Below, piece after piece: positions 16,217 to 26,109 of a DNA stretch of 37,052 nt. Position numbers and translations under genes: made by a program. The notes under the pieces were generated by a model. It was not told where the DNA came from and ran no database searches. It saw only the letters and a list, made by a program, of their open reading frames with translations. The stretch's first letter is position 1. The number at the start of each line of letters is the position of its first letter. Origin of the DNA: Taibaiella sp. (GTDB lineage Bacteria > Bacteroidota > Bacteroidia > Chitinophagales > Chitinophagaceae); NCBI GenBank assembly GCA_014377675.1, contig JACMPD010000177.1:1-37052 (forward strand). Direction: 5' to 3'.

Positions 16217-17117
16217 CTTTGTGGCGGGCTATTACTTTGGCGGTCAGGTATAGGCCAAGGCCGGTGCCCTGGGCGTCGCGGCTTTCTTCATTGCCTACCC
16301 TGTAAAACTTCCTGAAGATGTTTTTCTTTTCCTTATCCGGAATGCCTTTGCCGCGGTCCGCAACGCTGAGGATGGCACTGGTGGCGGTTTTAATCAATGA
16401 AACCGTTACGGGCTGGTCAGCCGGGGTGTACTTGATGGCGTTTTCAAGCAGGTTGTTGAGTGCTATGCGCAGCATTACCTTGTCGCCGGTTATGCGGCAG
16501 CTGGCGCTAATGTCTTCCTCAAAGCGCATAGGGTAGCGCGCGCCATATTCTACAAGGGCTTCCTCGGCCATTTCAGCGAGATCAAATTTTTCTATGGCCG
16601 CTTTGTACTGCCCGCCTTCAATGCTTGATGCGAACAATATGTTATTGCAAAGGTCGTTAAGCCTGTTAGACTCTTTAATGGAGCGGTCAAGCAGCATGGC
16701 TTTCTTGTCTTCATCCAGCTTATGCCGTTCCAGTGTCTGCAGGTTCAGTTTCATGGCAGCGATGGGGGACTTGAGCTCATGGGTTACCGAAAGCATGAAG
16801 TTATTTTGCTGGCGGGAAAGCGTGATGCGCCTGCGGAAAGAAGTGTACACCACAAAAGCACCAATAATAACCACTATCAGAAAGCTGCTGCCCTCCGCTA
16901 CGTACTGCATAGTGCGGCGGTGGAGGTTTTCTTCCAGCTCACTTACTTTGGTGTTGTATTCGGCGGGGTTGGCGGCACTGTCCACCTGGCTTTTTAGCGT
17001 TATTACTTCCTGTGAATATATTCTGCCGCTTTGTTTCTGCAGGCTCAGCTCCCAAAAAACGAGGAAGACCACGATGTAGGCGAGCAGCAGCAGGTGAATG
17101 GAAGTAAAGAACTTCAT
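16152..17117 (-). CDS. Sensor histidine kinase
   Basis: The 321-residue inner-membrane kinase would autophosphorylate on His 113 in response to an envelope signal and pass phosphate to a response regulator, which is not in this window. Transmembrane helix 1 is at about 6-24 (LLLLAYIVVFLVFW), a short periplasmic loop with coiled-coil character runs about 25-76, and helix 2 is at about 78-94. The H-box is SVTHELKSPIAAMKLNLQTL. The ATP-binding part shows the N-box NNLLENAIKYT, G1 VADRGKGIPDKEKKNIFRKF and G2 GTGLGLYL. All catalytic motifs are intact. It starts 19 bases after gldH and is probably co-transcribed with it. The last 21 codons are duplicated about 0.8 kb downstream. Confidence 0.93.
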   Translation of the reverse strand: MKFFTSIHLLLLAYIVVFLVFWELSLQKQSGRIYSQEVITLKSQVDSAANPAEYNTKVSELEENLHRRTMQYVAEGSSFLIVVIIGAFVVYTSFRRRITLSRQQNNFMLSVTHELKSPIAAMKLNLQTLERHKLDEDKKAMLLDRSIKESNRLNDLCNNILFASSIEGGQYKAAIEKFDLAEMAEEALVEYGARYPMRFEEDISASCRITGDKVMLRIALNNLLENAIKYTPADQPVTVSLIKTATSAILSVADRGKGIPDKEKKNIFRKFYRVGNEESRDAQGTGLGLYLTAKVIARHKGKIIIKDNSPSGAVFEICLPL

Positions 17118-17136
17118 AATAGATAAGAGTGAGGGG

Positions 17137-17622
17137 TTATCTGAGCGCGGCTTTCTCCAGCCTGAAACCGATATGCAATACTTCAGGCAGGGGATTCACG
17201 CGCATGTTTTGTTCCAGGGCTATTTCATAAAGTCCGTTCCGGTTAAACCTCACCGAGTCACCGAGGTCAACGGCCACACGCTCTTCATAAATGGCGCCCA
17301 GGCCCCTGCCGAGCCACTGTCCGTTGGGAGCAGCCAGTGTTATATTCACCCGTTCTTTTTTTATAATGCTGTCCCCCGGTGTTTTAATATATATCCACAT
17401 CCACAGATTGTTATAAGGGTATGCCTGGGTATGCTGTACTATAAAATAGGGTTGGTAGCGGGAGGCGCTGTCGGTGATCTCAAACTTAAACAGTGGCCTG
17501 AAATTGTAGTTCCAGGCGTTTTTGGGTATGGGTTCCTGCTTCTGGTAGTATGGCGCGGGGTAAGACAAGCAGCCGCTGAGTGCGGCGCAAATAATTAGGC
17601 ATAGAACGGCGATACGTAGCAT
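17137..17622 (-). CDS. gldH: Gliding motility lipoprotein GldH
   Basis: GldH is an envelope lipoprotein needed for gliding motility in Flavobacterium. I use the ATG at 17622 (161 residues), which gives a clean lipoprotein signal (lipobox LSGC). Family features are visible in order: KNAWNYNFRPLFKFEI, the central PYNNLWMWIYIKTPGD, the ERVNITLAAPNGQWLGRGLG motif, and the C-terminal EQNMRVNPLPEVLHIGFRLE. It is the first gene of a two-gene operon with the sensor kinase, behind a near-consensus promoter. GldH is also found in non-gliding Bacteroidota, so its presence alone does not prove motility. Confidence 0.9.
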   Translation of the reverse strand: MLRIAVLCLIICAALSGCLSYPAPYYQKQEPIPKNAWNYNFRPLFKFEITDSASRYQPYFIVQHTQAYPYNNLWMWIYIKTPGDSIIKKERVNITLAAPNGQWLGRGLGAIYEERVAVDLGDSVRFNRNGLYEIALEQNMRVNPLPEVLHIGFRLEKAALR

Positions 17623-17631
17623 CTGGTAACT

Positions 17632-17662
17632 CAAATATATAACCTGTAAACGATGGTGCAAA
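17632..17662 (-). promoter_or_regulatory. Near-consensus Bacteroidota promoter of gldH-kinase operon
   Basis: On the minus strand TTTG (17662-17659), a 19-base spacer and TATATTTG (17639-17632) match TTTG-N19-TAnnTTTG exactly. The -7 box ends only 9 bases before the gldH ATG, so the mRNA leader is very short or absent. Confidence 0.7.
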
Positions 17663-18005
17663 ATTACGGCAGATATACGTAACGGGGGTTCAGTATTTTT
17701 AGGCCCGCCGGGCGGGTGTAAGGGGCGGCTTTTCTTTACGTAAAAAAATTTTATTTTTTACATCGTTGTCATATCATGCAATAGACATTCATGCAATCTG
17801 TTGTATATGTTATCAGAAAAAAACAATAGTGGTATATACATTCATTGTCAGGTTACCGGTATTTTTGCCTGCGCATAATATACAAGGAGATTTGCCCCGG
17901 CCGCTAATGTGCGCGGAATAATTATTGTAATGTAAATTGGCGGCAGTGGCTCTTTTTTGATGATTATATAAGAAGTAATTTGTTTTCAAATCGCCTGCAC
18001 AGGAT
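17663..18005. other. Divergent intergenic region, gldH / efflux operon
   Basis: This stretch is AT-rich, with T and A runs near 17735-17760. It presumably holds the efflux-operon promoter; TAATTTG near 17976 is one base short of the -7 consensus. I see no ORF, RNA or clear operator palindrome. Confidence 0.4.
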
Positions 18006-19379
18006 ATGCGCTATACGTTTTTTATTTTTTTAGTATATATATTTTCCGGTATTCAGGCAGGTTTTTCGCAGGAAAGAACGGTGGTTGGCTCGGCAATAGC
18101 AAACGACACGGCCAATACCGGGGGTATGTCCCGGTTCACGCTGCGGCAGTGTATAGCTTATGCAGTACGCTATCAGCCCGCATTGCGGCAGGCTGGGGTT
18201 GATGAACGCATTGCGAAGGCTAATAAAGCGATAGCCGTTTCCAGCTGGCTGCCGCAGGTGAACGCATCCGCTAACTACCAACACTACCTGCAGCTGCCCA
18301 CAACTTTCTTTCCGGTTAATGGTACGCTTACGCCAATACAGACAGGGGTTATCAATACCTCCTCTCCCCAGGTAGCGGTTACACAGAGCATCTTCAGCAA
18401 TGAAACACTGCTGGCTAACCGTACTGCCTCGCTTTATATACAGGCATCAAAAGAAAACACCAACGCCGCCCTCATTAACCTGGTGGTGGCTGTGAGCAAG
18501 GCTTTTTATGATGTGCTGCTTTCTGCGGAGCGGGCCGGTGTGTACCGGGAAGATACCGCACGGCTGAGGAAAAACCAAAGCGACGCTTACCACAGGTTCG
18601 TGAGCGGTATAGCTGATAAGGTGGACTACAAGCAGGCTACGATAGCGCTAAATAACTCCATGTCGCAGTTGAAAACCGCGACTGAAGATGTGGCCGCTAA
18701 AACCGCTACCCTGAAGCTGCTGATGGGCAGCCCGCAGGAGCATAATTTTACAGTCAGTTATGGTACCGCGCAGATGATGCGCGATATAGTAGCTGATACC
18801 CTTGGGCCGCTACGGGTAGAACGGCGGGTGGAGTACCGGCAGCTGCAGCTGGTAAGGCGCATACAGCGGCAGAGCACCCGCTATTACAAGCTGGGTTTTT
18901 TGCCCACGCTTTCCGCTTTTTATACCTATAACTACCCTTTTCTAAACAATAACTACGCTGACCTGTATAGCAAGGGATACCCAAACTCCTTCTACGGGTT
19001 GTCTTTTAATATCCCGATATTCACTGGCTTTAGGCGCACAGCCAATGTGCGCAAGGCCGAACTGCAGGAAGAGCGCATGGACTGGGATGAGGTAAACCTG
19101 GAGCTGACCATATACGCGGAGTATAAGAAGGCACTGGCAGCTTATAAAAGCAACTACTACTACCTGGCGACCCAGGCTGAAAACGCCGCGCTGGCGAGGG
19201 AGGTTTACAATGTAGTAAAGCTGCAATATGCCGAAGGCGTAAAGGCATATCTTGATGTGATAATAGCCGAGGCAGACTTGCAGACATCAGAAATAAATTA
19301 CCAGAACTCCCTGTTCCAGACGCTGCAAAGCAAGACTGACCTGGACAAGGCCATAGGAAATGTAGACATAGATGAATAA
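18006..19379 (+). CDS. TolC-family outer-membrane efflux channel
   Basis: The 457-residue protein would form the trimeric exit duct of the RND pump encoded next to it. A signal peptide (residues 1-21, ending GFSQ) is followed by two related helical halves typical of the outer-membrane efflux protein fold: FTLRQCIAYAVRYQPALRQA near the start, a long coiled-coil, and a second repeat around 270-440 (LSFNIPIFTGFRRTANVRKA, then AREVYNVVKLQYAEGVKAYL). It is first in a tolC-adaptor-pump operon on the plus strand, 66 bases before the adaptor. Confidence 0.93.
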   Translation: MRYTFFIFLVYIFSGIQAGFSQERTVVGSAIANDTANTGGMSRFTLRQCIAYAVRYQPALRQAGVDERIAKANKAIAVSSWLPQVNASANYQHYLQLPTTFFPVNGTLTPIQTGVINTSSPQVAVTQSIFSNETLLANRTASLYIQASKENTNAALINLVVAVSKAFYDVLLSAERAGVYREDTARLRKNQSDAYHRFVSGIADKVDYKQATIALNNSMSQLKTATEDVAAKTATLKLLMGSPQEHNFTVSYGTAQMMRDIVADTLGPLRVERRVEYRQLQLVRRIQRQSTRYYKLGFLPTLSAFYTYNYPFLNNNYADLYSKGYPNSFYGLSFNIPIFTGFRRTANVRKAELQEERMDWDEVNLELTIYAEYKKALAAYKSNYYYLATQAENAALAREVYNVVKLQYAEGVKAYLDVIIAEADLQTSEINYQNSLFQTLQSKTDLDKAIGNVDIDE

Positions 19380-19445
19380 TGCCGCCCTGATAAAGCGGTG
19401 TAATAATAATAGGTATGCGGGCGTTGCCTGCGCAAAGCAAGTAAT

Positions 19446-20624
19446 ATGAACAATATAATTGCCAGGTTAACTGTAGTTACATTAAGCTCCTTTTTATCGG
19501 TGGGTTGCGGCGATAAAAAGCCCGTACCCCCTAACCCGGCCACCTTGCCGGTACCGGTAAACCTGTACACGGCCCAGCGGGAAGAGGCGCTTTACTATGA
19601 CCAGTACCCCGGCACACTGGTGGCCCTGCAGCAGGTGGAGCTTCGCCCGCAGGCGGAAGGATATATAACCGCTATGTTTTTTAAAGAAGGCGAAGCGGTG
19701 AAAAAGGGACAAAAGCTGTATGAAATAGACAGAACCCGCTACCAGGCCGGCCTGGGGCAGGCGGAAGCGGGTGTGCAGGTAGCGGCAGCCAACCTGGCAC
19801 AAGCACAGAAAGACGCTGACCGGTACATATACCTTAATGAGCATGAAGCAGTAGCGAAGCAGACCCTTGACCACGCCCTCACGACCCTTGAAAACGCCAA
19901 AAACCTGCTAAAAGCCGCCAAACAGGATATTGTAAAATCGCAGACAAGCCTCAACTATTCCATAGTGCGGGCGCCATTTGACGGTGTAACGGGTATATCT
20001 CAGGTGAAGGTGGGCACATCAGTAAGTACGGGGCAAACTATATTGAATACCATATCAACCATAGACCCTGTTGCGGTTGACTTTGTGATAAATGAGAAGC
20101 AGATACCGCGCTTCGCGGCGCTGAGGGAACAGAAAGCCGCTGCAGGTGACAGCCTGTTTACCCTATTGCTGCCTGATAACAGCGTGTACCCATACCCCGG
20201 GCGTATAACCCTTATAGACCGGAGCGTGAACGCGCAGACAGGCAGCATAACGGTAAGGCTGCAGTTCCCGAACCCCGGTAAAATGCTGTACCCCGGTATG
20301 AGCTGCAAAGTAAGGGTGCGCAACCAGCACGCAGGCCCGCAGCTGCTTGTGCCAGGCAAGGCGGTGGTGGAGCAGATGGGCGAATTTTTTGTATACATAG
20401 CCAAAGACACAGTTATTGATAACCCCGCTGACACCACGGCAAAGAACAAAGGAGTTTCTGCCATGCACGCTCTGCAGCGTAAAGTGGTATTAGGCGCTGT
20501 GGTGGCGGATAAGATAATTGTAAAAACCGGCATTGAAGCAGGTGACGCGGTGATAGCCGACGGCGTGCAGAAAATGCGCGACGGCGCCCTTATAAAAATA
20601 CAGGAAGCGCCGCCCGCTAAATAG
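19446..20624 (+). CDS. RND efflux periplasmic adaptor (MFP) lipoprotein
   Basis: The 392-residue lipoprotein (lipobox SVGC near residue 20) bridges the inner-membrane pump and the TolC-like channel. The first lipoyl half is at about 70-100 (VELRPQAEGYITAMFFKEGE), a helical hairpin rich in Ala/Gln/Lys spans about 105-165, the second lipoyl half is YSIVRAPFDGVTGISQVKVG, and the beta-barrel and membrane-proximal domains follow. Length and layout match the AcrA/MexA group. It lies 56 bases before the pump gene. Confidence 0.93.
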   Translation: MNNIIARLTVVTLSSFLSVGCGDKKPVPPNPATLPVPVNLYTAQREEALYYDQYPGTLVALQQVELRPQAEGYITAMFFKEGEAVKKGQKLYEIDRTRYQAGLGQAEAGVQVAAANLAQAQKDADRYIYLNEHEAVAKQTLDHALTTLENAKNLLKAAKQDIVKSQTSLNYSIVRAPFDGVTGISQVKVGTSVSTGQTILNTISTIDPVAVDFVINEKQIPRFAALREQKAAAGDSLFTLLLPDNSVYPYPGRITLIDRSVNAQTGSITVRLQFPNPGKMLYPGMSCKVRVRNQHAGPQLLVPGKAVVEQMGEFFVYIAKDTVIDNPADTTAKNKGVSAMHALQRKVVLGAVVADKIIVKTGIEAGDAVIADGVQKMRDGALIKIQEAPPAK

Positions 20625-20680
20625 TAAGCAAAAACAATGATGGGGGAAAGCCGCACTAACACCATACAAAACAAATTATT

Positions 20681-23600
20681 ATGATTGCAGATGTATTTAT
20701 AAAACGGCCCGTAACAGCTATAGTCATTTCCCTGGTGCTGCTGCTGGTGGGGGCTATTTGCATAAGGGTGCTGCCGGTGGGGCAATACCCTGAAATAACC
20801 CCGCCTACCGTGCAGGTAACAGGGCAGTTTACCGGCGCAGATGCCCTTACGGTAGAGCAGACCATGGTGACGCCTGTTGAGGCCCAGATAAACGGTACAC
20901 CCAATATGCAGTACCTGCAAAGCAACAGCACAGCCAACGGAGCCATGTCTATTAATGTGGTCTTTAACGTAGGCACCAATGTAGATGTGGCGGCAGTTGA
21001 TGTGCAGAACAGGGTGAGCATAGCCACTCCGCAGCTGCCTGATGTGGTAAAGCGGCTCGGCCTTACTGTGAAGAAGCGCAACCCGAGCATACTGATGCTG
21101 GTGGCCGTGTATGCCCCACAGGCCAGCCATGATGTGACTTTTGTAGATAACTACACCAATATATTTGTGCGGGACGCACTGCTGCGCGTGAAAGGGGTAG
21201 GGGACATAGTAACGCGGACTGATGACTTTAGTATGCGTGTATGGCTTAACCCCGATAAACTGGCGGCCTATGGCATAGCCGCCGGCGATGTTACCGCCGC
21301 GCTCAGCGAGCAGAACGTGCAGGTGGCTGCCGGTTCGGTAGGGGCACCGCCGCAGCAGAGCACCCAGGTATTTGAGTACAGCCTGCTGGTAAACGGGCGC
21401 ATTAATAAGGTAAGCGATTTTGAAAATATAATTATTAAAACACAGCCCGGCCAGGGGCAGGTGGTGTACCTAAAAGATGTGGCGCGCGTTGAGCTGGGTA
21501 AGTTTGCCTACGCCAGCAATTCGTTTGTTGACGGCAAGCGTGCCTCTTACCTGCTGGTGTACCAGGCGCCGGGCAGCAATGCACTTCAAACGGCGCAGGG
21601 TGTTTATGAAAAGATGGAAGAGCTGAGACCCTCCTTCCCGGCTGGGATAGCCTACAGTGTCCCTTTTGAATCGGTTACGGTAGTAAAGGTATCGCTGCAT
21701 GAGGTGCTGCTGACACTGCTGGAGGCTCTTGGCCTGGTAGCCATAGTGGTGTTCCTTTTCCTGCAAAACTGGCGGGCCACGCTTATCCCGCTCCTGGCTA
21801 TACCGGTTTCAATAGTAGGTACGTTTATCTTCTTTATCCCGCTTGGCTTCACCATCAATACTCTTACTATGTTCGGCTTTGTGCTGGCTATTGGTATAGT
21901 GGTTGATGACGCCATTGTGGTGGTAGAGGCGGTGCAACACTATATTGATGAAAAAGAAATGAGCGCCCGGGAGGCGACCATAGCCGCCATGAAGGATATT
22001 TCAGGCCCGGTGGTGGCGATAGCACTTATACTCGCGGCTGTGTTTGTACCTGTGGCCTTTATACCCGGTATAGTAGGTAGGCTCTACCAGCAGTTCGCGG
22101 TTACCATTGCTATCTCCGTGTTACTTTCGGCTTTTATCGCTTTGTCGCTTACACCGGCGCTCTGTACCCTGCTGCTGAGGAAAAGCGAGGTGAACGCGCA
22201 GGCGCGCGGCCTTAACAAGCTGTTTTATAAATTTAATAACTGGTTTGAAGGGTTCGCGCATAAGTATACCAATGGCGTGCAGCGGAGTATAAAGGCATCA
22301 AAACTGGTTTTGATCCTGTTGGTTTGTGTGGGTTTTGGTACCTTCCTGCTGTTTAAAAGTAAGCCTTCCGGCTTTATACCTACCGAAGATGAAGGGCGTA
22401 TATTCATTACCTATGAGCTGGCTGAGGCCGCTTCCACCACCCGTTCGCTTGAGGTATTGCATAAAGTTATGGATGTGGTACAAGGTACGCCCGGTGTTGG
22501 CCACTTCGCCGCCCTTGGCGGGCTTAATGTGGTTACCTTCTCCACCAAATCAAACAGCGGCAGCATCTTCTGCCAGCTGAAACCGTGGGATGAGCGCACA
22601 AAGGCGGCTGAGCAGGTCCCTGGGATATTAGATGAGCTGCGCCGCCGCATAGCCGAAGCCGGCATAAAGCAGGCCAATGTGGTGGTGATTTCGCCGCCGC
22701 CTATACCGGGTCTGGGCCAGACCGCCGGTTTCAGTATACAGATACAGCAAAGGCAGACGGCTGATGATGTGCGGGCTTTTGAAAAAGTAGTGAAGAACTT
22801 TGTAGCCGAAGTAAACAAAGACCCCGTGACCGGGAACGCATTCAGCTTTTATGGCGCGCATACTCCGGGCTACAATGTAACCGTGGACCGGGAGAAATGC
22901 AAGAAAATGGGTGTGGCCATATCTGATGTTTTTGGTGCTATACAAACGTTTATGGGTAGCTACTACGTGAACGATATAAGCCTGTACGGCCGCAACTTCC
23001 ACGTGGTGGTGCAGGCCGACACCAACTTCAGGACTATAATAACGGATATGGACAAGTACTATGTGCGCAACCAGGCCGGGCAAATGCTGCCGCTGAGCAC
23101 CCTGGTCACTTATTCGCCAACGGAGACTGCACCGCTTATATCTCATTTCAATATCTTCAGGTCAGCTGAGGTAAATGGTTCCCCAAAAACCGGCTACAGC
23201 AGCGGGCAGGCCATAGAGGCGCTGAAGGCTATAGCCGCACGTACACTGCCGCAGGGCTATGGCTATGAGTTTTCAGGGCTCAGCTATGAGGAGGAACATG
23301 CCGGTTCGGCTTCAACGTATATATTTATGTTGTCTATTGTTTTTGTATTCCTGTTCCTTGCGGCCCTTTACGAAAGCTGGTCTATACCCTTTTCTGTATT
23401 GCTCTCGGTGCCGCTGGGCGCGTTCGGGGCCATACTCACACTCACTATGGTGCCATCACTTACCAATAATATATACGCTCAGATCGGGTTGATAACCCTC
23501 ATAGGGCTCTGCGCCAAAAACGCCATACTTATAGTAGAGTTCGCGAAAGAGCGGGTGGATAGCGGGGAAGATATTGTGAAGGCCACACTGGAAGCGGTGC

Positions 23601-23821
23601 GGCTGCGGCTGAGACCTATTATTATGACTTCCCTTGCGTTTATACTCGGCGTGCTGCCGCTGGTGCTCGCTGAAGGCGCGGGTGCAGTGGCACGGCGCAC
23701 CATCGGGTTTACAGTGCTGGGCGGTATGGTGGCTGCCACTTCACTGGCTATTTTTGTCGTCCCGGTATTGTTTGTCGTTATTTCCAAAGTCGCATTCCGC
23801 CAAAGAGAGCGTGCGGTTTAG
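20681..23821 (+). CDS. RND multidrug efflux pump, HAE1 family (AcrB-like)
   Basis: The 1046-residue inner-membrane proton antiporter is the expected size for HAE1 pumps. It opens with the family's MIADVFIKRPVTAIVISLVL, has two large periplasmic loops, and twelve predicted transmembrane helices. The proton-relay aspartates are present in GIVVDDAIVVVEAV of TM4, and the second-half signature is GLCAKNAILIVEFAKER. Together with the channel and adaptor upstream it should form a complete tripartite exporter. No regulator gene is adjacent. The operon ends in a strong terminator. Confidence 0.95.
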   Translation: MIADVFIKRPVTAIVISLVLLLVGAICIRVLPVGQYPEITPPTVQVTGQFTGADALTVEQTMVTPVEAQINGTPNMQYLQSNSTANGAMSINVVFNVGTNVDVAAVDVQNRVSIATPQLPDVVKRLGLTVKKRNPSILMLVAVYAPQASHDVTFVDNYTNIFVRDALLRVKGVGDIVTRTDDFSMRVWLNPDKLAAYGIAAGDVTAALSEQNVQVAAGSVGAPPQQSTQVFEYSLLVNGRINKVSDFENIIIKTQPGQGQVVYLKDVARVELGKFAYASNSFVDGKRASYLLVYQAPGSNALQTAQGVYEKMEELRPSFPAGIAYSVPFESVTVVKVSLHEVLLTLLEALGLVAIVVFLFLQNWRATLIPLLAIPVSIVGTFIFFIPLGFTINTLTMFGFVLAIGIVVDDAIVVVEAVQHYIDEKEMSAREATIAAMKDISGPVVAIALILAAVFVPVAFIPGIVGRLYQQFAVTIAISVLLSAFIALSLTPALCTLLLRKSEVNAQARGLNKLFYKFNNWFEGFAHKYTNGVQRSIKASKLVLILLVCVGFGTFLLFKSKPSGFIPTEDEGRIFITYELAEAASTTRSLEVLHKVMDVVQGTPGVGHFAALGGLNVVTFSTKSNSGSIFCQLKPWDERTKAAEQVPGILDELRRRIAEAGIKQANVVVISPPPIPGLGQTAGFSIQIQQRQTADDVRAFEKVVKNFVAEVNKDPVTGNAFSFYGAHTPGYNVTVDREKCKKMGVAISDVFGAIQTFMGSYYVNDISLYGRNFHVVVQADTNFRTIITDMDKYYVRNQAGQMLPLSTLVTYSPTETAPLISHFNIFRSAEVNGSPKTGYSSGQAIEALKAIAARTLPQGYGYEFSGLSYEEEHAGSASTYIFMLSIVFVFLFLAALYESWSIPFSVLLSVPLGAFGAILTLTMVPSLTNNIYAQIGLITLIGLCAKNAILIVEFAKERVDSGEDIVKATLEAVRLRLRPIIMTSLAFILGVLPLVLAEGAGAVARRTIGFTVLGGMVAATSLAIFVVPVLFVVISKVAFRQRERAV

Positions 23822-23843
23822 CTCTTTATTGTTTGTGAAAGAT

Positions 23844-23876
23844 ACCCCCGGCCATAAGTGCCGGGGGTTTCTTTTA
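23844..23876 (+). terminator. Rho-independent terminator of the efflux operon
   Basis: acccccggc (23844-23852) and gccgggggt (23860-23868) form a perfect 9-bp stem with loop cataagt, followed by ttcttttat. Confidence 0.88.
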
Positions 23877-24307
23877 TGCCCCAATCCCCCCTTCCGCAGG
23901 CTTATTTCCCTTGTGTATTTTTTTCCCCAAAATTGTAAACCTAAAATAGGCTGATTTTAACTTATCAAGCGAAATTTTATCTGTAAGTCACACTTTGTAT
24001 ACTGGTTTCATTATTTTTTATAAATTTAATGGTGGCAGATTCGACTGGCATCATACTAAGTACATTAAAGTTGACTTTATACTTATTTACAACGTTCTTC
24101 AGTTATATTAGTCTGTAAACCAGTAAATATTTATTATATTTCAGCGTTTTTTATTTCGGTCTGAAATAGGATAATCGTGAGTTTAAAATAAATGTCCGGT
24201 TTTCGATTTGATAAAAAACCAACATTGCCTGCCCTGCGTATGTGATAATGTACCGGTAGGGCACAATTATTTAAAATGATCTGTTAACTATTAAAAAAAC
24301 CATTACC
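23877..24307. other. AT-rich leader region before the DUF4331 genes
   Basis: These 430 bases carry no ORF or recognisable RNA. They are strongly AT-rich and presumably hold the promoter. The best -7-like site is TCGATTTG near 24203, one base off TAnnTTTG. The length suggests a long 5' leader or regulatory region. Confidence 0.4.
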
Positions 24308-26065
24308 ATGCGAACAAAAAACTACTTATTGAGAAAAATGGGGATTTTGCCTGTTTTTCTTGGTGTTATGTCACTTGGGCTCACAGCCCGGGCGTCAAGC
24401 CACAGGGAAGCGCCGCTAATCTCCCGTGACCCACAGGCTGATAATACTGACCTGTATGTATTCAGGAGCCCTGATAACCCAAATACGGTTACCATTATTG
24501 CCAACTACATTCCTTTTGAGTCACCGGAAGGCGGCCCGAACTATTACAGTTTTGGTAAAAATGTGAGATATGAAATCCACATTAAAAACAAAACGACGAC
24601 AACAGGTGATGATATTACTTATCGCTTCACCTTCTCCCAGGTTAACCAGGACACGACAACGTTCTTTAACATCCGTTTGGGCCAGCAAAACCTGAAAACC
24701 ACCTACAAGTGCGAAAAGAGCACTGACGGCGGTGCTTCTTGGTCAACCGTTGTGAATACAGGTGTAGTACCACCCAACAACATTGGCCCGCGTTCTATCC
24801 AGAACACTACAGTCGGTCTGGGTGCATCGAGCTATATGAGCCTGATGACTTCAGCAATTCAGACACCTTCATCAGGTGAAAGTATTTTCTGCGGCCCTGT
24901 TGACGATCCTTTCTTTGCTGATCTTGCAGGCATTTTTGATCTGGGTAATGTCCGCCCGGGTGGCCTTAGTACAGCCAATGCGCCTAAAGATGCGTTAGCC
25001 CGTTTCAACTGCCACACTATAGCTATGAAAATACCTATAAGCATGTTGCAGAAAAGTGGTTTAAGCGTTTCTTCAGCTGTAAACATACTTGATCCTAATT
25101 TCGTAATTGGGGTTTGGGCATCAGCCAGCCGCCAGCAAATCAAAACTTTAGCCAGTGACTCCGCGGCATATTCAGGCAGTTGGATACAGGTATCCCGACT
25201 TGGTATGCCACTGACCAATGAAGTAATTATACCTATTGGTATGAAGGACAAGTGGAATTCTGCCAACCCTGCAAACGATGTTCAGTTCGCTAAGTATTTC
25301 AGCAATCCTGAACTCGCATTATATATGGATGCGTCCGCTTTCGGTGGTGCAGTGCCTGCTTTAAACGCTTTGAGGGTGCAATCAGCGTCTTTAGGTATGT
25401 TTGATTTCAGGAATACGCGCAAAGGGCTTTACGGCCTGAAAGGTACTGCCTTCGTTGCAGGAACAGCTTTAGCCGAATCAGCTTTTGGCGGTGTATTGTT
25501 ACCTGACTCCATGAGCCCTCGTGCTGTGGATATATTACCTATCTTCTATACAGGTGTACCTAACCTGGCTCCTTACCAGTTAGCGACCGGCAAACCCGCC
25601 AACTCACCGCTATCTGTAGGCAAACCATTCATTAATAACTTTCTGCCTACACTTGGTGATATGCTCCGCCTGAATATGGCAGTACCTACCACATCACGTA
25701 CTGACCCTAATTTCAGTTCTTTAGGTATAGTGAATGCAGCGGTTTTAGGTCTCACGGTTGCGCCTTACAATACTGATACAACAATGATGTTTATCCCGAA
25801 TATGGATGGCTTCCCTAATGGCCGCAGGCTTGAAGATGATGTAGTTACCATTGAGCTGCAGGCAGTAGGTGGCGTAGCCCTCGCTGCAATAGGATTGTGG
25901 TATAACGATTATCGTGGTACAGGATCACCTGTTACGCCTCAGTTATTAAATGTATTAACATTCAATGGCGGTATCACTAAAAACGATACAACGTTCCAGA
26001 ACGGATTCCCTTATGTGCAGCAGCCATGGAGAGGATACGATTATTCTTACCAGGCGAGGTTCTAA
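24308..26065 (+). CDS. DUF4331 family exported protein (paralogue 1, no T9SS tail)
   Basis: The 585-residue protein has a signal peptide (1 to about 28) and then the DUF4331 hallmark SSHREAPLI immediately after the cleavage site, followed by DNTDLYVFRSP and the family core (PFESPEGGPNYYSFGKNVRY, FCGPVDDPFFADLAGIFDLG, TNEVIIPIGMKD, FIPNMDGFPNGRRLEDDVVT). The domain's function is unknown; the Asp- and His-rich conserved strings could bind a metal. Unlike its neighbour it stops directly after the domain (PWRGYDYSYQARF), with no sorting tail, so it should remain periplasmic or be released by another route. It lies 44 bases before its paralogue, a tandem duplication. Confidence 0.9.
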   Translation: MRTKNYLLRKMGILPVFLGVMSLGLTARASSHREAPLISRDPQADNTDLYVFRSPDNPNTVTIIANYIPFESPEGGPNYYSFGKNVRYEIHIKNKTTTTGDDITYRFTFSQVNQDTTTFFNIRLGQQNLKTTYKCEKSTDGGASWSTVVNTGVVPPNNIGPRSIQNTTVGLGASSYMSLMTSAIQTPSSGESIFCGPVDDPFFADLAGIFDLGNVRPGGLSTANAPKDALARFNCHTIAMKIPISMLQKSGLSVSSAVNILDPNFVIGVWASASRQQIKTLASDSAAYSGSWIQVSRLGMPLTNEVIIPIGMKDKWNSANPANDVQFAKYFSNPELALYMDASAFGGAVPALNALRVQSASLGMFDFRNTRKGLYGLKGTAFVAGTALAESAFGGVLLPDSMSPRAVDILPIFYTGVPNLAPYQLATGKPANSPLSVGKPFINNFLPTLGDMLRLNMAVPTTSRTDPNFSSLGIVNAAVLGLTVAPYNTDTTMMFIPNMDGFPNGRRLEDDVVTIELQAVGGVALAAIGLWYNDYRGTGSPVTPQLLNVLTFNGGITKNDTTFQNGFPYVQQPWRGYDYSYQARF

Positions 26066-26109
26066 GCCGCATCCATTTTCAACAACAAACAATTCAAAAA
26101 AACTTAATC

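Noticed and set aside
20000-21130. 376-aa minus-strand ORF across the adaptor and pump genes
   Set aside because: It is a shadow of two strongly supported plus-strand genes; its His/Tyr/Cys-rich composition is typical of antisense frames.
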